Assembly: GCA_963556495.2 (NCBI GenBank)
Contig: OY747713.1
Location: 40,212,961-40,276,960 of the forward strand
Origin: Valencia hispanica
Lineage: Eukaryota > Chordata > Actinopteri > Cyprinodontiformes > Valenciidae
Reading direction: 5' to 3'
DNA length: 64,000 nucleotides
The position numbers were made by a program, and so were the translations under genes. The notes beneath the pieces are model-generated. The model was not told the DNA's origin and searched no databases. It worked only from the letters and a program-made list of their open reading frames with translations. How positions within the stretch are numbered: the first letter of the stretch is position 1; each line of letters opens with the position of its first letter. This document shows positions 36,191-47,850 of the stretch, one piece after another.

Positions 36191-36812
36191 TCAGTACGTT
36201 TACATGCACAGCTAAATCGAGCTTTTTGGAGTAATCGGACTAAAGACTTCCCTCCTGCAGCGAGCCGAGTCCCAGTTTACATGTTATTTAGAAAATCGAA
36301 TTATTGAAAGAAGTGTGCCGACCACCGCAACGGTAGGTGGAGACATGCAACTCTTCGTGAGGCATTCTTCCGGTTCGTGTCACACACTCAGGTTAAACAA
36401 ACACTTGTGGAAGAGAAGCCGACATAGTAAAAATAAAATGGATGACGACAAACGCTGCCGCGCTGTACATTTGTTACATTCTGTACTATTTGATCGTATT
36501 ACATCAATTATTACAGCGCATTATTACAGCGTATTACATCGCTTTTTTAGTTGATTACGGGGCTTCCGAGATCATCATTTCCTGGAGGGGCAGGGCACAG
36601 CTCCTGATAGCTCGGCTTCTCAAGGCGAGAGTATACATGCAGAGAAATTCGAATTTCTAACCGCATTATCTAGCTGCAGTAGTCGAGCTTCTGAAACTCC
36701 AGTTTGGTTCGACTCCAGCCGGACTAAGGTGTATACATGCATTTTAAAAGTCTGATTTCAGTCGGACTAAGGCAATAATTCGAATTTCTCTTGCTGAATG
36801 TAAACGTACTGA
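36191..36812. mobile_element. MITE with near-perfect 18-bp terminal inverted repeats
   Basis: The left end TCAGTACGTTTACATGCA and the inverse of the right end (TCAGTACGTTTACATTCA) match at 17 of 18 positions. Subterminal TCGGACTAA words occur at both sides. 622 bp, no transposase; small open frames (for example with DRITSIITAHYYSVLHRFF) are probable remnants. Superfamily not certain: no clear target duplication was visible. Confidence 0.7.
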
Positions 36813-37929
36813 GTGTGAGGGAGAAGAAACAGAACTGCTGCATTTGAATCTTTGGTAGTTCAGACCATTGAAGCAGAAACATGGAGTCACAAGATACAAG
36901 GGTGTAATATGAAGACCGATCTCTTCCTCTACAGCTCCAGTTGGAGATAGTATACCTTTTGTATGCGGTATGCAAATGTAGGGATCTAATGGTACACGAA
37001 CATGTTTCCATACATGTTCTGTGCAGCCCTTCGGTACACACGTTTACCGAACCAAACGTTTGCCACCATTTTTTTACATTTAACTAAATTGCTCACCTGA
37101 AACAACTTCAACTCGAATGGAAACACCACTGGTACTGGAAAGAAATTAGCTAAGGTCCAAATCGCGCTGCCTGTAGTAGCACTTAACTCGCCTAAAATCA
37201 ATCTTCACAAATTTGTTTCTCTTTTTCAAAGAGCACCACAAACTTCCTGAACCATGACTTGAAAAGCGAGGTGTATCCTTAACTGGGATTTTAGAGCACC
37301 ATTACACCCCTGTACTGTACGAGATGGAAACTATTCAGGTAATCATTGAAGGTTTTCTCAACATTTGGTAAAGACCTTACATTTGGAAAAATCAAAACAC
37401 CCCTTCTATCTTCAATGTCTGCAAATACAACTGGATTTTTCAGGCTTCTTCAATGTTAATTTGACCAAGCAGACATGATAACAACAACTGGATAGTCTAA
37501 GCAGGAAAGAGTCCGGCATGGGCAGGTCTTTACAGCCAGGTGTTGCCTAAGTTCATCTCATTGTTTCTAGGTTACAAAGTAAAAATGCAGAAGTCACCAG
37601 ACTTTTTTCCAGCTGTGTAAAATGTAGACTCACACGACGCTGCCCCTCCCCCACGTTGCTGCGCAAACCCAATTAACTAGCTAAAGACCCTCTGAGCACT
37701 TAGTGTTACTTTATAGCATAAAACAATAAAATTAACAACTAATGTCTTATTTTTGACTTTTAAATTTTTATGGTTTGAAAAGAGATCATCAGGTGTGTAA
37801 AAACTTGTATCAATAGGCTTAAAACTAGATCTATCTTAAGTACTGATTCAGTGATGTCAAAAAAAAAACCACTAAACCAGCATCCCCTTAAGGAAATATG
37901 ATTACAATAGTCTAACCCGATGTGAAAGG

Positions 37930-39085
37930 GTATGAACACACGAGGAGAGACTCCTGTTGGCCCACCTGAGAAACCGAACTAGAACATATCAGGACCCACT
38001 GCAGTTTGCTTATTGCCGTGGAGTTGGAGTTGACGATGCCATCACCCACCTACTTCAACCAACCCACTGTCATCTGGACAAAGCAGGCAGCACTGTGAGG
38101 ATCATGTTCTTTGATTTCTCTAGTGCATTTAACACAATTCAGCCTGATTTGCTTTGTCAGTAACTCCTGAAGACACAGGCAGAGCCCTCAACAATCGCCT
38201 GAATCAATGACTACCTGACAAACAGACCACAGTTTGTAAGACTAAAGAATTGTGTGTCAAACCAGGTGGTCAGCAGCACAGGAGCGCCACAGGGGACCGT
38301 ACTCTCACCATTCCTTTTCACTCTGTACACCTCAGACTTCCAGTACAAATCAGAGACCTGTCATCTGCAGAAATACTCAATGACTCCGCAATCGTCGGGT
38401 GTATCAGAGATGGACAAGAAGCTGAATACAGAGAGCTGGTGGACCGCTTTGTGACATGGTGTGGAAACTATCATCTTACCTTGAATGTGAACAAAAGAAA
38501 GGAGATGATTGTAGATTTCAGAAGAAACAGGGATAAGTCAAACACTGTTTCCATCATGGGAGAGGAAGTGGAGGTGGTTGAGGAGTATAAATACCTCGGA
38601 GTTCACCTTGACAACAGACTGGACTGGAGACTCAACAGTGAAACCATCTACAAGAAGGGACAGAGCAGACTGTACTTCTTGAGGAAGCTTAGGTCCTTCA
38701 AGGTTTGCAGCAAGATGCTGCAGATCTTCTACAAGTCTGTTGTGGAGAGTGTACTCTCTTCAGCCGTCATCTGTTGGGGTAGCAGCATCAGAGCAAGGGA
38801 ATTAAAAAGTCTAAACAACTTGATAAAGAAGGCTGGTTCTGTTCTTGGGACAACTGTGGAACATCTGGAGATGATGATGCAAAGAAGGATTCTTTAAAAA
38901 ATTAAGAAAATTACGAACAACCCTGAGCATCCAAACTATCATACAACAAGTGTGTCTTCCATCAGAAGCTTTTTCAGTTTCGCAGCAACACAGACTGCTA
39001 CAGCAATCCTTCCTGCCAATAGACATCATGATCGACAACAACTCCTTGAACAATGAATTAGTATGAGCTACAACGCATTGAATCA
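37930..39085 (+). pseudogene. Rex/CR1-like LINE reverse transcriptase, broken
   Basis: RT motifs occur in order: LQFAYCRGVGVDDAITHLL, motif A IMFFDFSSAFNT (catalytic Asp in FDFSSAF), then a stop at 38161-38163, then motif B STGAPQGTVLSPFLFTLYTS, and after a one-base frame change near 38380 MIVDFRRNR, YKYLGVHLDNRLDW and YKKGQSRLYFLRKLRSF. This is the palm-to-thumb part of a non-LTR RT that would copy its RNA at a nicked target. The frame change falls at the expected FSDD catalytic motif (here YS then NDSAIVG), so the active site is lost. Endonuclease and 5' part are missing. I am unsure whether the clade is Rex1/Babar or L2. Confidence 0.8.
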
Positions 39086-39194
39086 CGTAAACCCCTGTGT
39101 GCTTTTTTTTATGACAACCACACTCGCAAAGTCTGGTTATTGCTTATGTTAACAACACCTGATAAAAAGTAATTGTGGAAAAACCATACTTACA

Positions 39195-39270
39195 CCAGAA
39201 TCAGAATCAGCTTTAATGGCCAAGTATGACACATACAAGGAATTTGACTCCGGCAACTTTTGTCTCCAGT
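39195..39270 (+). mobile_element. LINE 3'-tail fragment
   Basis: CAGAATCAGAATCAGCTTTA, then ATGGCCAAGTATGACACATA and CAAGGAATTTGACTCCGGCA is a very common fish repeat tail. It may be the 3' end of the adjacent RT pseudogene, separated by about 110 bp. Confidence 0.6.
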
Positions 39271-39314
39271 ACAGAACTTAAATAAGTGAAATAGAGAAAT
39301 AAATACAAATAAAT

Positions 39315-39368
39315 AATAGTAACTAATGACTAACTAACTAATGACTAATAACTAACTAACTAATAATT
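39315..39368. repeat. (AACT)n imperfect microsatellite
   Basis: Imperfect tandem AACT/AATG tetranucleotides, probably grown from the A-rich tail of the preceding retroelement. Confidence 0.85.
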
Positions 39369-40078
39369 AATTTAGCGTGTTTATTTAAAGCATCGTTAAA
39401 ACTGTGATAATGGACAAAAACGAATCCAGCAGAAAGAACAATTGTTTCTTCTCAGCTTTAAATCAAAGAAATTGCATCATATCAGTTTTTACCAAGGTAA
39501 AAACACAAGCTTATCATACTGAGAATCAAATACTGGCCCATGCCCGATCAGGATGTTTTAATATCGCAGGATGTCCTGATGTGACATTTCGCTACACCTC
39601 CATCCATCTCCATCCGAAACTCTTGAGCCCTTACTTTTTGCTCAGAATGCGGCAAAGAGTGAAATAATCTGCTGGAGCAGACTGACAGCTCGGCCTGTCC
39701 TTCAGCAACACAAGATTCTCATAATTATGTTCTGAAACCATCAAATGCTTGCTGCCGTCTGTTTGGAATTAGTCTCCATGGCAACGGACCAGACCGTCTG
39801 GCTGCAGCACAGACACGTTGATGAAGTGCTGTGTTATGATAATTGTCGCTCACTGAGACGCTGGACCTGGAAACATGCAGCATATTTGAAAGGTGGGCAC
39901 ATATTAAGCCTTGTTCTCCCCCTATAGGGGTCTGTGGCGAACAAAATGAATGTTAAGAGACATTTGGTGTGACCTAAAACCTTCCTTAGGTTTTGCTCTC
40001 ATCTCTGTAAATGTTTGACTGGGGGAAAAAAACCCAACAAAAAAACATAATATTTGGGACTTAATATTTGCTCCTCAC

Positions 40079-40351
40079 CTCGGGGCATTCTGGGGCAAAC
40101 TGGAGTCACTGGGTGGTGTGGTTTGAAGTCTCTCCTTCACACTTTCTGCTTTAGGGTCAGGTCCTCGTGCTGGCGACTGTCCAGCTCCTGGATCCCGCTG
40201 CTGCTCTTCCTCCTCTTCCTCAGCAATGTCCTCGTTCGCCGGCTTCTCCTTCCCTCGACCCTCGCTCTCGTTGTCGCTCTCCTCTCCTAAGATGTCGTCC
40301 ACCTGTATCAGGTTTGGTTTTGGAGGGGGAGCTTTGAGTTTTTTTGCACAT
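40079..40351 (-). CDS. ctdp1: CTDP1 internal exon, acidic linker before the C-terminal tail
   Basis: The minus-strand reading frame gives a proline/lysine stretch, then PNLIQVDDILGEESDNESEG, a run of six glutamates, and a Ser/Pro-rich part ending SSLPQNAP. This is the low-complexity acidic composition expected of the FCP1 region between BRCT and the C-terminal helix. The donor is clear: the exon ends CCCCGAG at 40079, followed by GTGAGGAGC. It leaves two bases (AG) of a codon, and the terminal exon supplies the third, making Arg. The 5' boundary is less certain. I chose the AG of GTGGCTAAG, so the exon starts at 40351; this gives 273 nt with the same phase at both ends. An AG nearer the proline run is also possible. 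The assignment depends on phase match, composition and strand rather than on a recalled alignment. Confidence 0.7.
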
Positions 40352-40589
40352 CTTAGCCACAACAGCATTAATACGTATAACACATCTGAAATCTTCCTTC
40401 TTTAAACCTTGTGAGATTTCATACAAGCTCTAATGAACTCTTTCATCTATCTTGCATAATTGAATAATAACTCATCTATTTGGAGTCTGAGATGTGAACA
40501 GAAACAGAAAACACAACATCAAAGACTTAAAAAACACTAAAACATGCTACTGTTGTGAAATTCCAGCTATTATTAAATTATTCAAAGGT

Positions 40590-40690
40590 AGCTCTAAACA
40601 GGTTTTTAGCTTTGATTTAAAGGAGCTCAGTGTTTCAGCAGCTTTGCAGTGGTCTTGAAGTTTGTTTCAGATAAGATGAGTGTGTAGGTC
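40590..40690 (+). mobile_element. LINE-associated 3' repeat fragment
   Basis: TTTGATTTAAAGGAGCTCAG, then TGTTTCAGCAGCTTTGCAGT and GAAGTTTGTTTCAGAT match a fish repeat family whose opposite-strand relative is at 23748-23970. Confidence 0.5.
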
Positions 40691-40729
40691 ATATGGTAGT
40701 TACCAAGAGCAAAGAAGATATACAGTGAA

Positions 40730-41110
40730 ATACAGCCTTTGTGTGGCTCAGTGTGCGGCAATTTATAATACGTATTATTCACAAATAATTTGCCTATTCT
40801 GCAAATTCTTCGTAAAGTACATCCGAAAGATGTTCAAAGAATGTACAGCTTTGGAAGTTGAAATACCTAATGCTTCTTGACATGCTAATGGTTTGGCAAA
40901 ACGGTCAATCCAGAAGCACCATCCATTTTTCTTGGCATTGATTGGCTGTACCCCCAAGGGCAGAGATAAGGAAGACTATAGATGTTAGCTTCTGCGGTAG
41001 CATCAATGTGGTTTCCACAGTGTGTATTACTGCATATTAAGGTATATTTGGTCTTTTAACTATTACAATAGGCAAGTGTTTATAGATAGGGTCTCAAGTG
41101 ATCATGGATA
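40730..41110. repeat. Dispersed repeat, copy 1
   Basis: Aligns along its length with 51130-51620: shared ordered words include AGCTTTGGAAGTTGAA/AGCTTGGGAAAGTTAGA, AGCAGAAATAG-like, AACTATT and GTGTTTATAGATAGGGTCTC/GTGTTTTTAGAAGAGGTCTC. No coding capacity seen. Class not known. Confidence 0.5.
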
Positions 41111-41956
41111 TATAGTCATCTGGGTTAAACGATCATCTTACATTTCTACCACACAGAAAAAAGTAAATCTACTCAAAAGGGAAAATCCGAAAACAATCGA
41201 AGATGCAGAGCAATTAGCAGCCAGTCATTTATTTTTCGACCAAAATGATTGACCCTTTCAAACAGGTAAGCCTCTTGATAGCTTTCAGGTCAATAGCAAA
41301 GAGTAAGGCCATCACAAATGTGCCAGCTTTTAAATGTTGACTCGTTTCAATCACGACGTCAAAACACAGATGAACACGGAGGGATGAACGTCTCTGGCTC
41401 CACGCCAGGCTCATTCCAGCCTTGTTGTTGCTTATTGGGACAGCCACACACCGACGTGTCAAGGATAGGAGGGAATAGGAGCCAACGCAAGCTAATCCAT
41501 AAAAGAAGCAAAGACTCTTGTTTCTTCTCATCTCCAGCTTTGCTCCGATTTGATTGAGGCTGACCTTGGAGGTGTCTAGCAAATTACAGGCTGAGATCCA
41601 AACAAAAGAGCTAAATGAGCTTGGTTTGTTTCCAGAATACCAATTCATCATTTCATCTGAGACCCAAATACGTCTTTTGGTCCAGCTGAAATGGTTCCAT
41701 TACGGTGGCATTTCCCCCAAAAGAGTAAAAAAGAGATAACCTTAGTTACTTTATTGAGCCACTTTCTGTCATGACTGGGTTCAAAGACAGATGCCCTGAC
41801 ATTTTACTACAAAAACTAGTCTAATCCAAAATAGAACCGCCACTGAATCCCATGCATTGGAATATATTTTCCAAAGTTAATTGTGCTCATTGCGAACTAA
41901 TTTTGTCTGACATCCTCCTGGTTTGGTTTTGAGCAAACTGCAGACAAGCTTGGAAG

Positions 41957-42222
41957 TAGGGCTGGCCGATATGGCCTGAAAATAAAATCTCAGATTTTTT
42001 CACACCAAATCCGATTTCCGATTTTATTCAATTTTTTTCTTTCTCCTTTTACTTTCTTCAACAGAAATAACAAATGAAAGAATCTATTTTTTAAACTCTT
42101 ATTTTAATATCTCCTTTAGGAGTCTACCTCAATTCGAAGTTGTTTGAAAAATCACGATTTTCCAAAAAATAAATCTTAAACGGCAAATTCGAATTAATCG
42201 ACAAAATCGATTTATCGGTCTA
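41957..42222 (+). mobile_element. hAT MITE, CGAT family, right end truncated
   Basis: Starts TAGGGCTGGCCGATATGGCC, contains CACACCAAATCCGATTTCCG, and ends in ATTAATCGACAAAATCGATT. It is the same family as 48707-49050 and 62623-63194. Confidence 0.75.
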
Positions 42223-42229
42223 TAGAGAC

Positions 42230-42380
42230 CCTTAAGCAGTGTCACCATCTATAGAGTCCAAGTCACGCTTGAGTCCTTAGTGTTTAAGTCCAAGTCACAT
42301 AGGATGAGTCCAAGTCATGTCGATAGGTCCTAGAGGCCAAGTCCGACTCCCGAAAAGAATCTTTCAGTCCAACTCAAGTT
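42230..42380. repeat. Degenerate GTCCAAGTC tandem-like repeat
   Basis: Several spaced copies of GAGTCCAAGTC in about 150 bp, a pattern seen in a fish dispersed repeat. Boundaries not clear. Confidence 0.4.
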
Positions 42381-44317
42381 ATTATCATCTGAGAGTGAGT
42401 CAAAAATAAGAGAGCAGGGTGTAGATTTAAAGACTAGAATGATGGCAGCCATACATGGTTTACAAAAAAAAAAGAAGAAAAAGAAAAGAGAATTGAACTC
42501 AATGCCCCGGTGCTATCACCAACCTAACAGAGTAGCATGTGCAAAATAATTAAACATGCTTAAAATAGATGTGAAAACAATCAATCATCGACATGTCAAC
42601 TGTACAATCACAAAGCCTCGTCTCCATCCACTACACCCTACCTGGACTTCTACCTAATTTCTTCAACCCTGCAGATTGTTTTGCATGGATGAGCCCAGGT
42701 ACCTAAACCCACCTTCAGTACCTCTACTATTTGGAGCGTCACTGTTCCACCTCTTCCCGTTGTCTTCAAACAGGTGCATTCTCTATTGGAACCGTGGTTC
42801 GCTCTTCTCCAAAGGTTAACTTCACCTATCTCTTACTCAAAGTACAGTTTCCAATTATGAGCTTCGGCCAAAAGTCCCAGAGATGTTTGGACTTAACTCA
42901 AGTCTAAAGTGATCTGGTGTATAAATCTTGATCATCTGCATATTTGACAAGAAAATGGGTTTGTAATGTGTGCCCTTTCTATGGAACCCACTCCATTCAT
43001 CTGAGCTGTAGACCAACACCAAGAGGGAACTGGCTTACAGCCCTAAAGTATCCGGGTTCTATGAGGACAAAACACAAATCTAAATGAAAAAAATCTATTT
43101 AGCTGATAGTCTAAACATTCAGAAAATATCTTGTCCTCCTCTTACAGATACCTTAAAGACAACATTAATAACTACTTGGCCAGTGAAGCGTGATATGGCT
43201 GTGATTACTAGCCTTTAAAAACAAATTAAACTATTAATCTACACAAACAATGAGGCAAACTTCTTGAAGCATCATTTGTCTTTGCAGTAATCAAAGGCCA
43301 GGAAGCCAGCTAGAAAGTATATAAAGCAAACTATGTTAAAAGGCAACTTTACATCTCAAGACTGAAAGCTCAAAGGTCAGGTGTGATTCCAGGGCACAAA
43401 AGTTACTTTTGGTTCAAAGATTACTGAACGATTGTGTCAGAGATCATTTCTAAACTGATTGATTATTACCAAGTTATATCATTTTTAATACAATGTAAAA
43501 GATGACATTTTATTTTTCGGCCATTTATAAAAAATAATAATAAAAAAAAACATGCTCTAAAAAGGGGCTTTAGAATGAAGTGGTCACCTAAAACATATTG
43601 AGGGTCTAAAGCCGGAATTGCCTTTACCTTTATCCACACCAAATTTGACAGCAATAACCTACAAAATGAGTATTTTGCACATATTTTCAAACTAAAAGTC
43701 AAGGTGTCTCAAAAGTGTGCCAGATGCGCCCACCACAGGTTGACTTCACTGTTCCCCTCTAATAAAACAAAAAGTCAGAATCCTTAATGTTTCTTCTCAA
43801 ACAAAGCTCCACGGCTTTCTCTATGTTATATTTTATCTTAAAAGTGTGTTTTGACACGTTGCTTAAAGGGCACATTACTGGTGTGCAATGTGCGTAATTA
43901 TCTCATGTCTGTGTTTGGATATGCCATTTTACTCTCGCCATTTACACTGGCAGTGAAAAAGTCCACTCCGTCCTATGAGGTATCGTCGTTTTCAGCTTTC
44001 CATTGACTATTTGATGCGCCAATCATCAGAATTCTGCGCTGTGATTGGGACATAGGAAACAGGATACAAGTAGAGAGCCCAGAAATAGGTTTACATTTTA
44101 CTGTGGTGCATTTTTCGCAGTTTTATGCTTTTTTGGGGCTTTATTCTTGTTGTGGACCAACCACTTTAATAGAGGCCTTTAATCGGACCCCTATGGATGT
44201 AAAAAGACGAATTGGTTTTGTTACGTATAATGGACGACAAAGCGTCCAGTCGCACACTTTATTTACTTCAGCAGGGGAGGGGGGTGGGTGGTTGCCAAAA
44301 GATCTCGCTGTGTCTAC

Positions 44318-44464
<147 letters not shown>

Positions 44465-45334
44465 GGCATCCATAAATTGAATCACAATCGCTTTCCAATG
44501 ATATAAAATATGTATACGTTCACAGACGTATGTTTAGAAGATTGGTGGATTTACATCAGGAGGTAGGCACAGACCCGGCCCCGGGGCAGTTGGGTTTAAC
44601 AGGTTAAGGCAAAGAACACACAGAGACCACCTCTGTGGAATGGGTATTTAACACACATCAATTCTCGCCAATGACACACTGAATGAGTCGGGCATGAAGT
44701 GCATCAACGCGGAATAGATCAGAGGACTTGTCCAAACGTCACAGTTGTGTTTAACCCTTTATGAGTTTTCTGACTCTCAAATTATCTGTGATGCTCTATA
44801 TCAACTCTCCTGAGCTATATTTAATTGCCTCCGTTAGTAGCAAGATGCCGGCTTGATTTGTTTCTGAATGACCGGTGGCATGTTGTCATGAAAGTTAAAT
44901 CTGTCCAGGGAAGCACTTCTTAAACAGTAACTGTGTAATATAACGCATTACTGCTTTTCCCGCCCAACTAATGCAGCGGACCACATCAAGTTGGATACCA
45001 TAGAAGAAGATCCACGGTGTACTTAATGTTGCTCAAAACCAAGACATTAGAGAATCAGGATGGCTGAGGAAAAGATCAAATGTACATTTACAAGGTGGCA
45101 TTATTCACACTATTTCCCCAACCCCCTAACCACCCGTAGAAAGACTGTTCTATCTCAGGAATCTCATTCTAACACCTTAAGGCAACAATGTTTGTGATGA
45201 GCGCTTTCAGTGCCTTCTTTTGATGCAATTTAACAAACATGTCCATGAGATGGAAGGCATGCAAAGGCCCTTGAGAAGTGAAGTGTAATAAAAATAAATG
45301 AATATAATAAATAATGTTAAAAATACAGTATTTG

Positions 45335-45529
45335 GGGCGTTGCGTAGCGGTTAAGATGAGCACCCCATGTTCAGAGGCCTCAGCACTTGAAGTGGTTGTC
45401 CCGGGGTTCCATTCCACCCTGCGGACATTTGCCGAATGTCTCTTCCCCCACCTCTCTCCTTTCTGCACTATCCATTGCTAATAAAGGCCACTGTGGCCAC
45501 AAAACCTTTAAAAAAAACAACAAAAGAAT
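45335..45529 (+). mobile_element. tRNA-SINE family B, complete, with 12-bp target duplication
   Basis: Head GGGGCGTTGCGTAGCGGTTA (A box) and CCGGGGTTCCATTCCACC (B box), body CCCCCACCTCTCTCC, then TAATAAAGGCCACTGTGGCC and an A-rich tail. The exact direct repeat ATACAGTATTTG lies at 45323-45334 and 45530-45541. Transcribed by polymerase III in active copies and mobilised by a LINE partner. Intact boundaries suggest a fairly recent insertion. Confidence 0.85.
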
Positions 45530-45996
45530 ATACAGTATTTGTGGTGTCACACTTGTATAAAATGTAAAATAGTGTTACATATTTAAGATATTTTGCCAAA
45601 AGTAACCTTAAGTAACTTAAAGTAGTCTGGCTCAGTTACATTTATTAGGCAGTAAGTAATATGTAATGCAAACATGTTACATTTGAGGCTGTAACTAGCA
45701 ATATAAAATATATTACAATCTTTTTGTAACTTGCCTGAGACTGTTCTTCAGTAGTCAACGCATGTCTCCGTCTGATGAAGAAGATTTGGCCCGTCATGAG
45801 GAGCCCTAGCTATGTGTAGGTAAGTGACTTGAGTTAGCCAGCTTGTTTCCATGTTTAAGACTTATTTTGAGGTAAGAAAGGAAGTAGTGGAAGTAGTATC
45901 CTGTTGGAACTGGAATAGTCAAGCAGTCTTTGATAGGCTTGCTGGGCAGGCCAACAATAACCAATTACACAATCGTAGAATTGAAGAAGCCTCGAT

Positions 45997-46576
45997 TTAA
46001 AGCGTGGTATTATGCTTCTTCCAGGCACATATTACCCTTCTATAGCACACTCCAATAAAATTGTCACCTTAAGTCTTTTAAAAGTCCTTCATATATCCAA
46101 ATCCACCATAAAGAAATTGACTTCCGTATTGGACGCCTTGATTTTCACCTGTGCCTCTCTAAGACCCTCCTACTCTTTCTGACACCTCAGTTCATCACAT
46201 ACCGTGCATCATCGCAGCATGCACGGAGTCGTGAACAGAATCCCACAAAAGACGCGCAGCTGCAGCTGGTGTGTTATAATTACTGCACCTGGGACTCAGC
46301 CGGAGTTGTGTGAGGTGGGGAGGGGTAAGGGAGCTCTGCAGGGGCGAGGCTCTCGGCTGAGTACGTAAGTTCGGAGGAGGAGATGGGTGGAAAAGGCGGG
46401 GATCGGTAGGAGCAGGCGTTTCAGCAACCCCGAGAACTACCAGCAGAGACTCAAAGATTACTTTAATGAGTGAATGGGTCAGAGCAACACTTCAGGTATG
46501 TTTTTAATGAGGGAAAGACAGGTTCTCAGGATATCAAGCTTCAGAAAGTCCATTTTGCATAATACCCCCCCTTTAA
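45997..46576. mobile_element. MITE flanked by TTAA, with exon-like interior
   Basis: The left end TTAAAGCGTGGTATTATGCT and the right end (inverse) TTAAAGGGGGGGTATTATGC form inverted repeats with TTAA at the edges, as for piggyBac or Kolobok elements. The interior is unusually GC-rich and contains an ATG and a strong donor (ACTTCAG/GTATGT at 46495). I remember this arrangement from a dispersed teleost repeat, so I do not call a gene. Confidence 0.7.
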
Positions 46577-46642
46577 CTGTTTTCTCTCACAGCATTTTGG
46601 GGTTTTGAAAGAAACATGGTGAAAGATGAGAATTTTATGAGT

Positions 46643-46665
46643 AAAAAAAAAAAAAAAAAAAAAAA
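46643..46665. repeat. Poly-A tract (23 nt)
   Basis: Uninterrupted A run just after the TTAA MITE. No retroelement body was recognised upstream of it. Confidence 0.9.
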
Positions 46666-47639
46666 TGAATGGTCAAACACCTAAATTAGTTAACGTTAGC
46701 CACTAATGATGCTGAAGATTTGATCTGCGATAGTTAAGAAAGTCTGGATAATTTTACACTAGCTGATTTTTATTTTAAAAAAAATATTAAACATTTCTTA
46801 AACCGTGTCTCTACTTGAGAAGATAGGGAAGGGATTATTTGAAATTATTTTTGGGGGGCATTAGCCACATTGGAGGATACACTCAAAAACATGCAGAGAA
46901 ACAAAGAAGTCAGATTTATTGAGCTTTGGCAGCAAAGACATTGGATATGACAATTTATAGTAGATTTTGAGCATCTGTTAACTTTTAATGATGCAGGCTT
47001 TTCAGCAACATGCTTGTGGCATTGGCGTGTCCAGCTAGAGCGAGAAGTGCAGTTATGACTCACTGAAATCTTGGGCTGTCCAGTGTGCCGCCTCTCTACA
47101 GCTTGCACAGTGCGACATGAAGAGGTACTCTGCAACAGCCGGAAAAAGCTGTGTGAACCATGCTTAAGTCAAGATACCTTGTATAAAAAAATAAATAAAA
47201 ATATGGGGAAAGTAAGGTAAAATTTAAGCTCAATCTTGTCAACCCAATCTCATCTCATCTCATGAGCCTAATGCTTCGCCTTTCTCTGTGTGATTACCCT
47301 CACTCTAGATCACGTAGAGTAGGGCCGACATGAAACGGCATCAAAACGTGATAAAAGCAGATCTTTTGAAAAATCGCCTCCAATCTTTGCAAACTGGTAT
47401 TAAAATTTATGCTTGAAATTCAGCTGGAGGTGTAACTGTGGCACTCACAGTTTCATCTACTGGAAAAGTAGATGACAGTCAATTACTTTCGAATGAAAGC
47501 CAGCAATTAGAAGTAGCTGGAACAGTGAGCGCAGTAAGCGGCTGTTGCCCAGAGCAAAGGGTTTTGAGCTGAGCTCGGGCCAACTTGAAGGAAATTAGTG
47601 GCCAATGCAGAGCTTTGAACAAGCTAACGCTCTTCTATG

Positions 47640-47850
47640 TTACTTCTCCACTTAATATCTTTTCATCTAGCTCGCCAGGCTGCAGTCTGGTGAAATGCAT
47701 GTAATTTAGAGCAGTTTCCATGCGTCACTGTGAATTTATGATAATATTATAACCTATAAAGGCATGCAGCTCAGTTACATTATTAATTAACAGCTTTCAT
47801 AATACAAGAGCAATTCTGAGAATGCAATGCAACGATGAGAAAGTCTTGTC
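47640..47850. other. Candidate conserved noncoding block
   Basis: Repeat-free stretch containing GTGAAATGCATGTAATTTAG and ATTATTAATTAACAG, with octamer-like and homeodomain-like cores. It has the texture of vertebrate intronic enhancers, but no comparison was possible, so this is only a suggestion. Confidence 0.2.

Larger units (their letters stand above)
3573..40078 (-). other. ctdp1: CTDP1 last intron, about 36.5 kb
   Basis: The intron is bounded by GTGAGG (donor at 40078) and TTTTGTTCAG (acceptor at 3573), with matching codon phase in the two flanking exons. It is filled with repeats listed separately. The stretches not covered by listed features (3600-3914, 4046-5439, 5720-7204, 9000-11107, 12700-13445, 14430-15074, 16880-17954, 18395-21929, 22490-23747, 26240-27039, 27215-28780, 29810-30824, 31010-32344, 33810-36190, 36813-37929, 39370-40078) show no gene, RNA gene or complete mobile element that I can recognise, only AT-rich noncoding sequence with short faded repeat pieces. 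Confidence 0.7.

Noticed and set aside
41229..41651. 140-codon minus-strand open frame
   Set aside because: No recognisable motif, no splice context, not resembling CTDP1; expected by chance at this length in 64 kb.
45335..45420. tRNA-like A and B boxes
   Set aside because: Part of a SINE with body, tail and target duplication; no functional tRNA fold or anticodon arm expected.
46440..46500. ATG plus strong donor after a GC-rich block, looking like a promoter and first exon of a plus-strand gene
   Set aside because: Falls inside a TTAA-flanked MITE that I recognise as a dispersed teleost repeat; kept only as a finding about the element.
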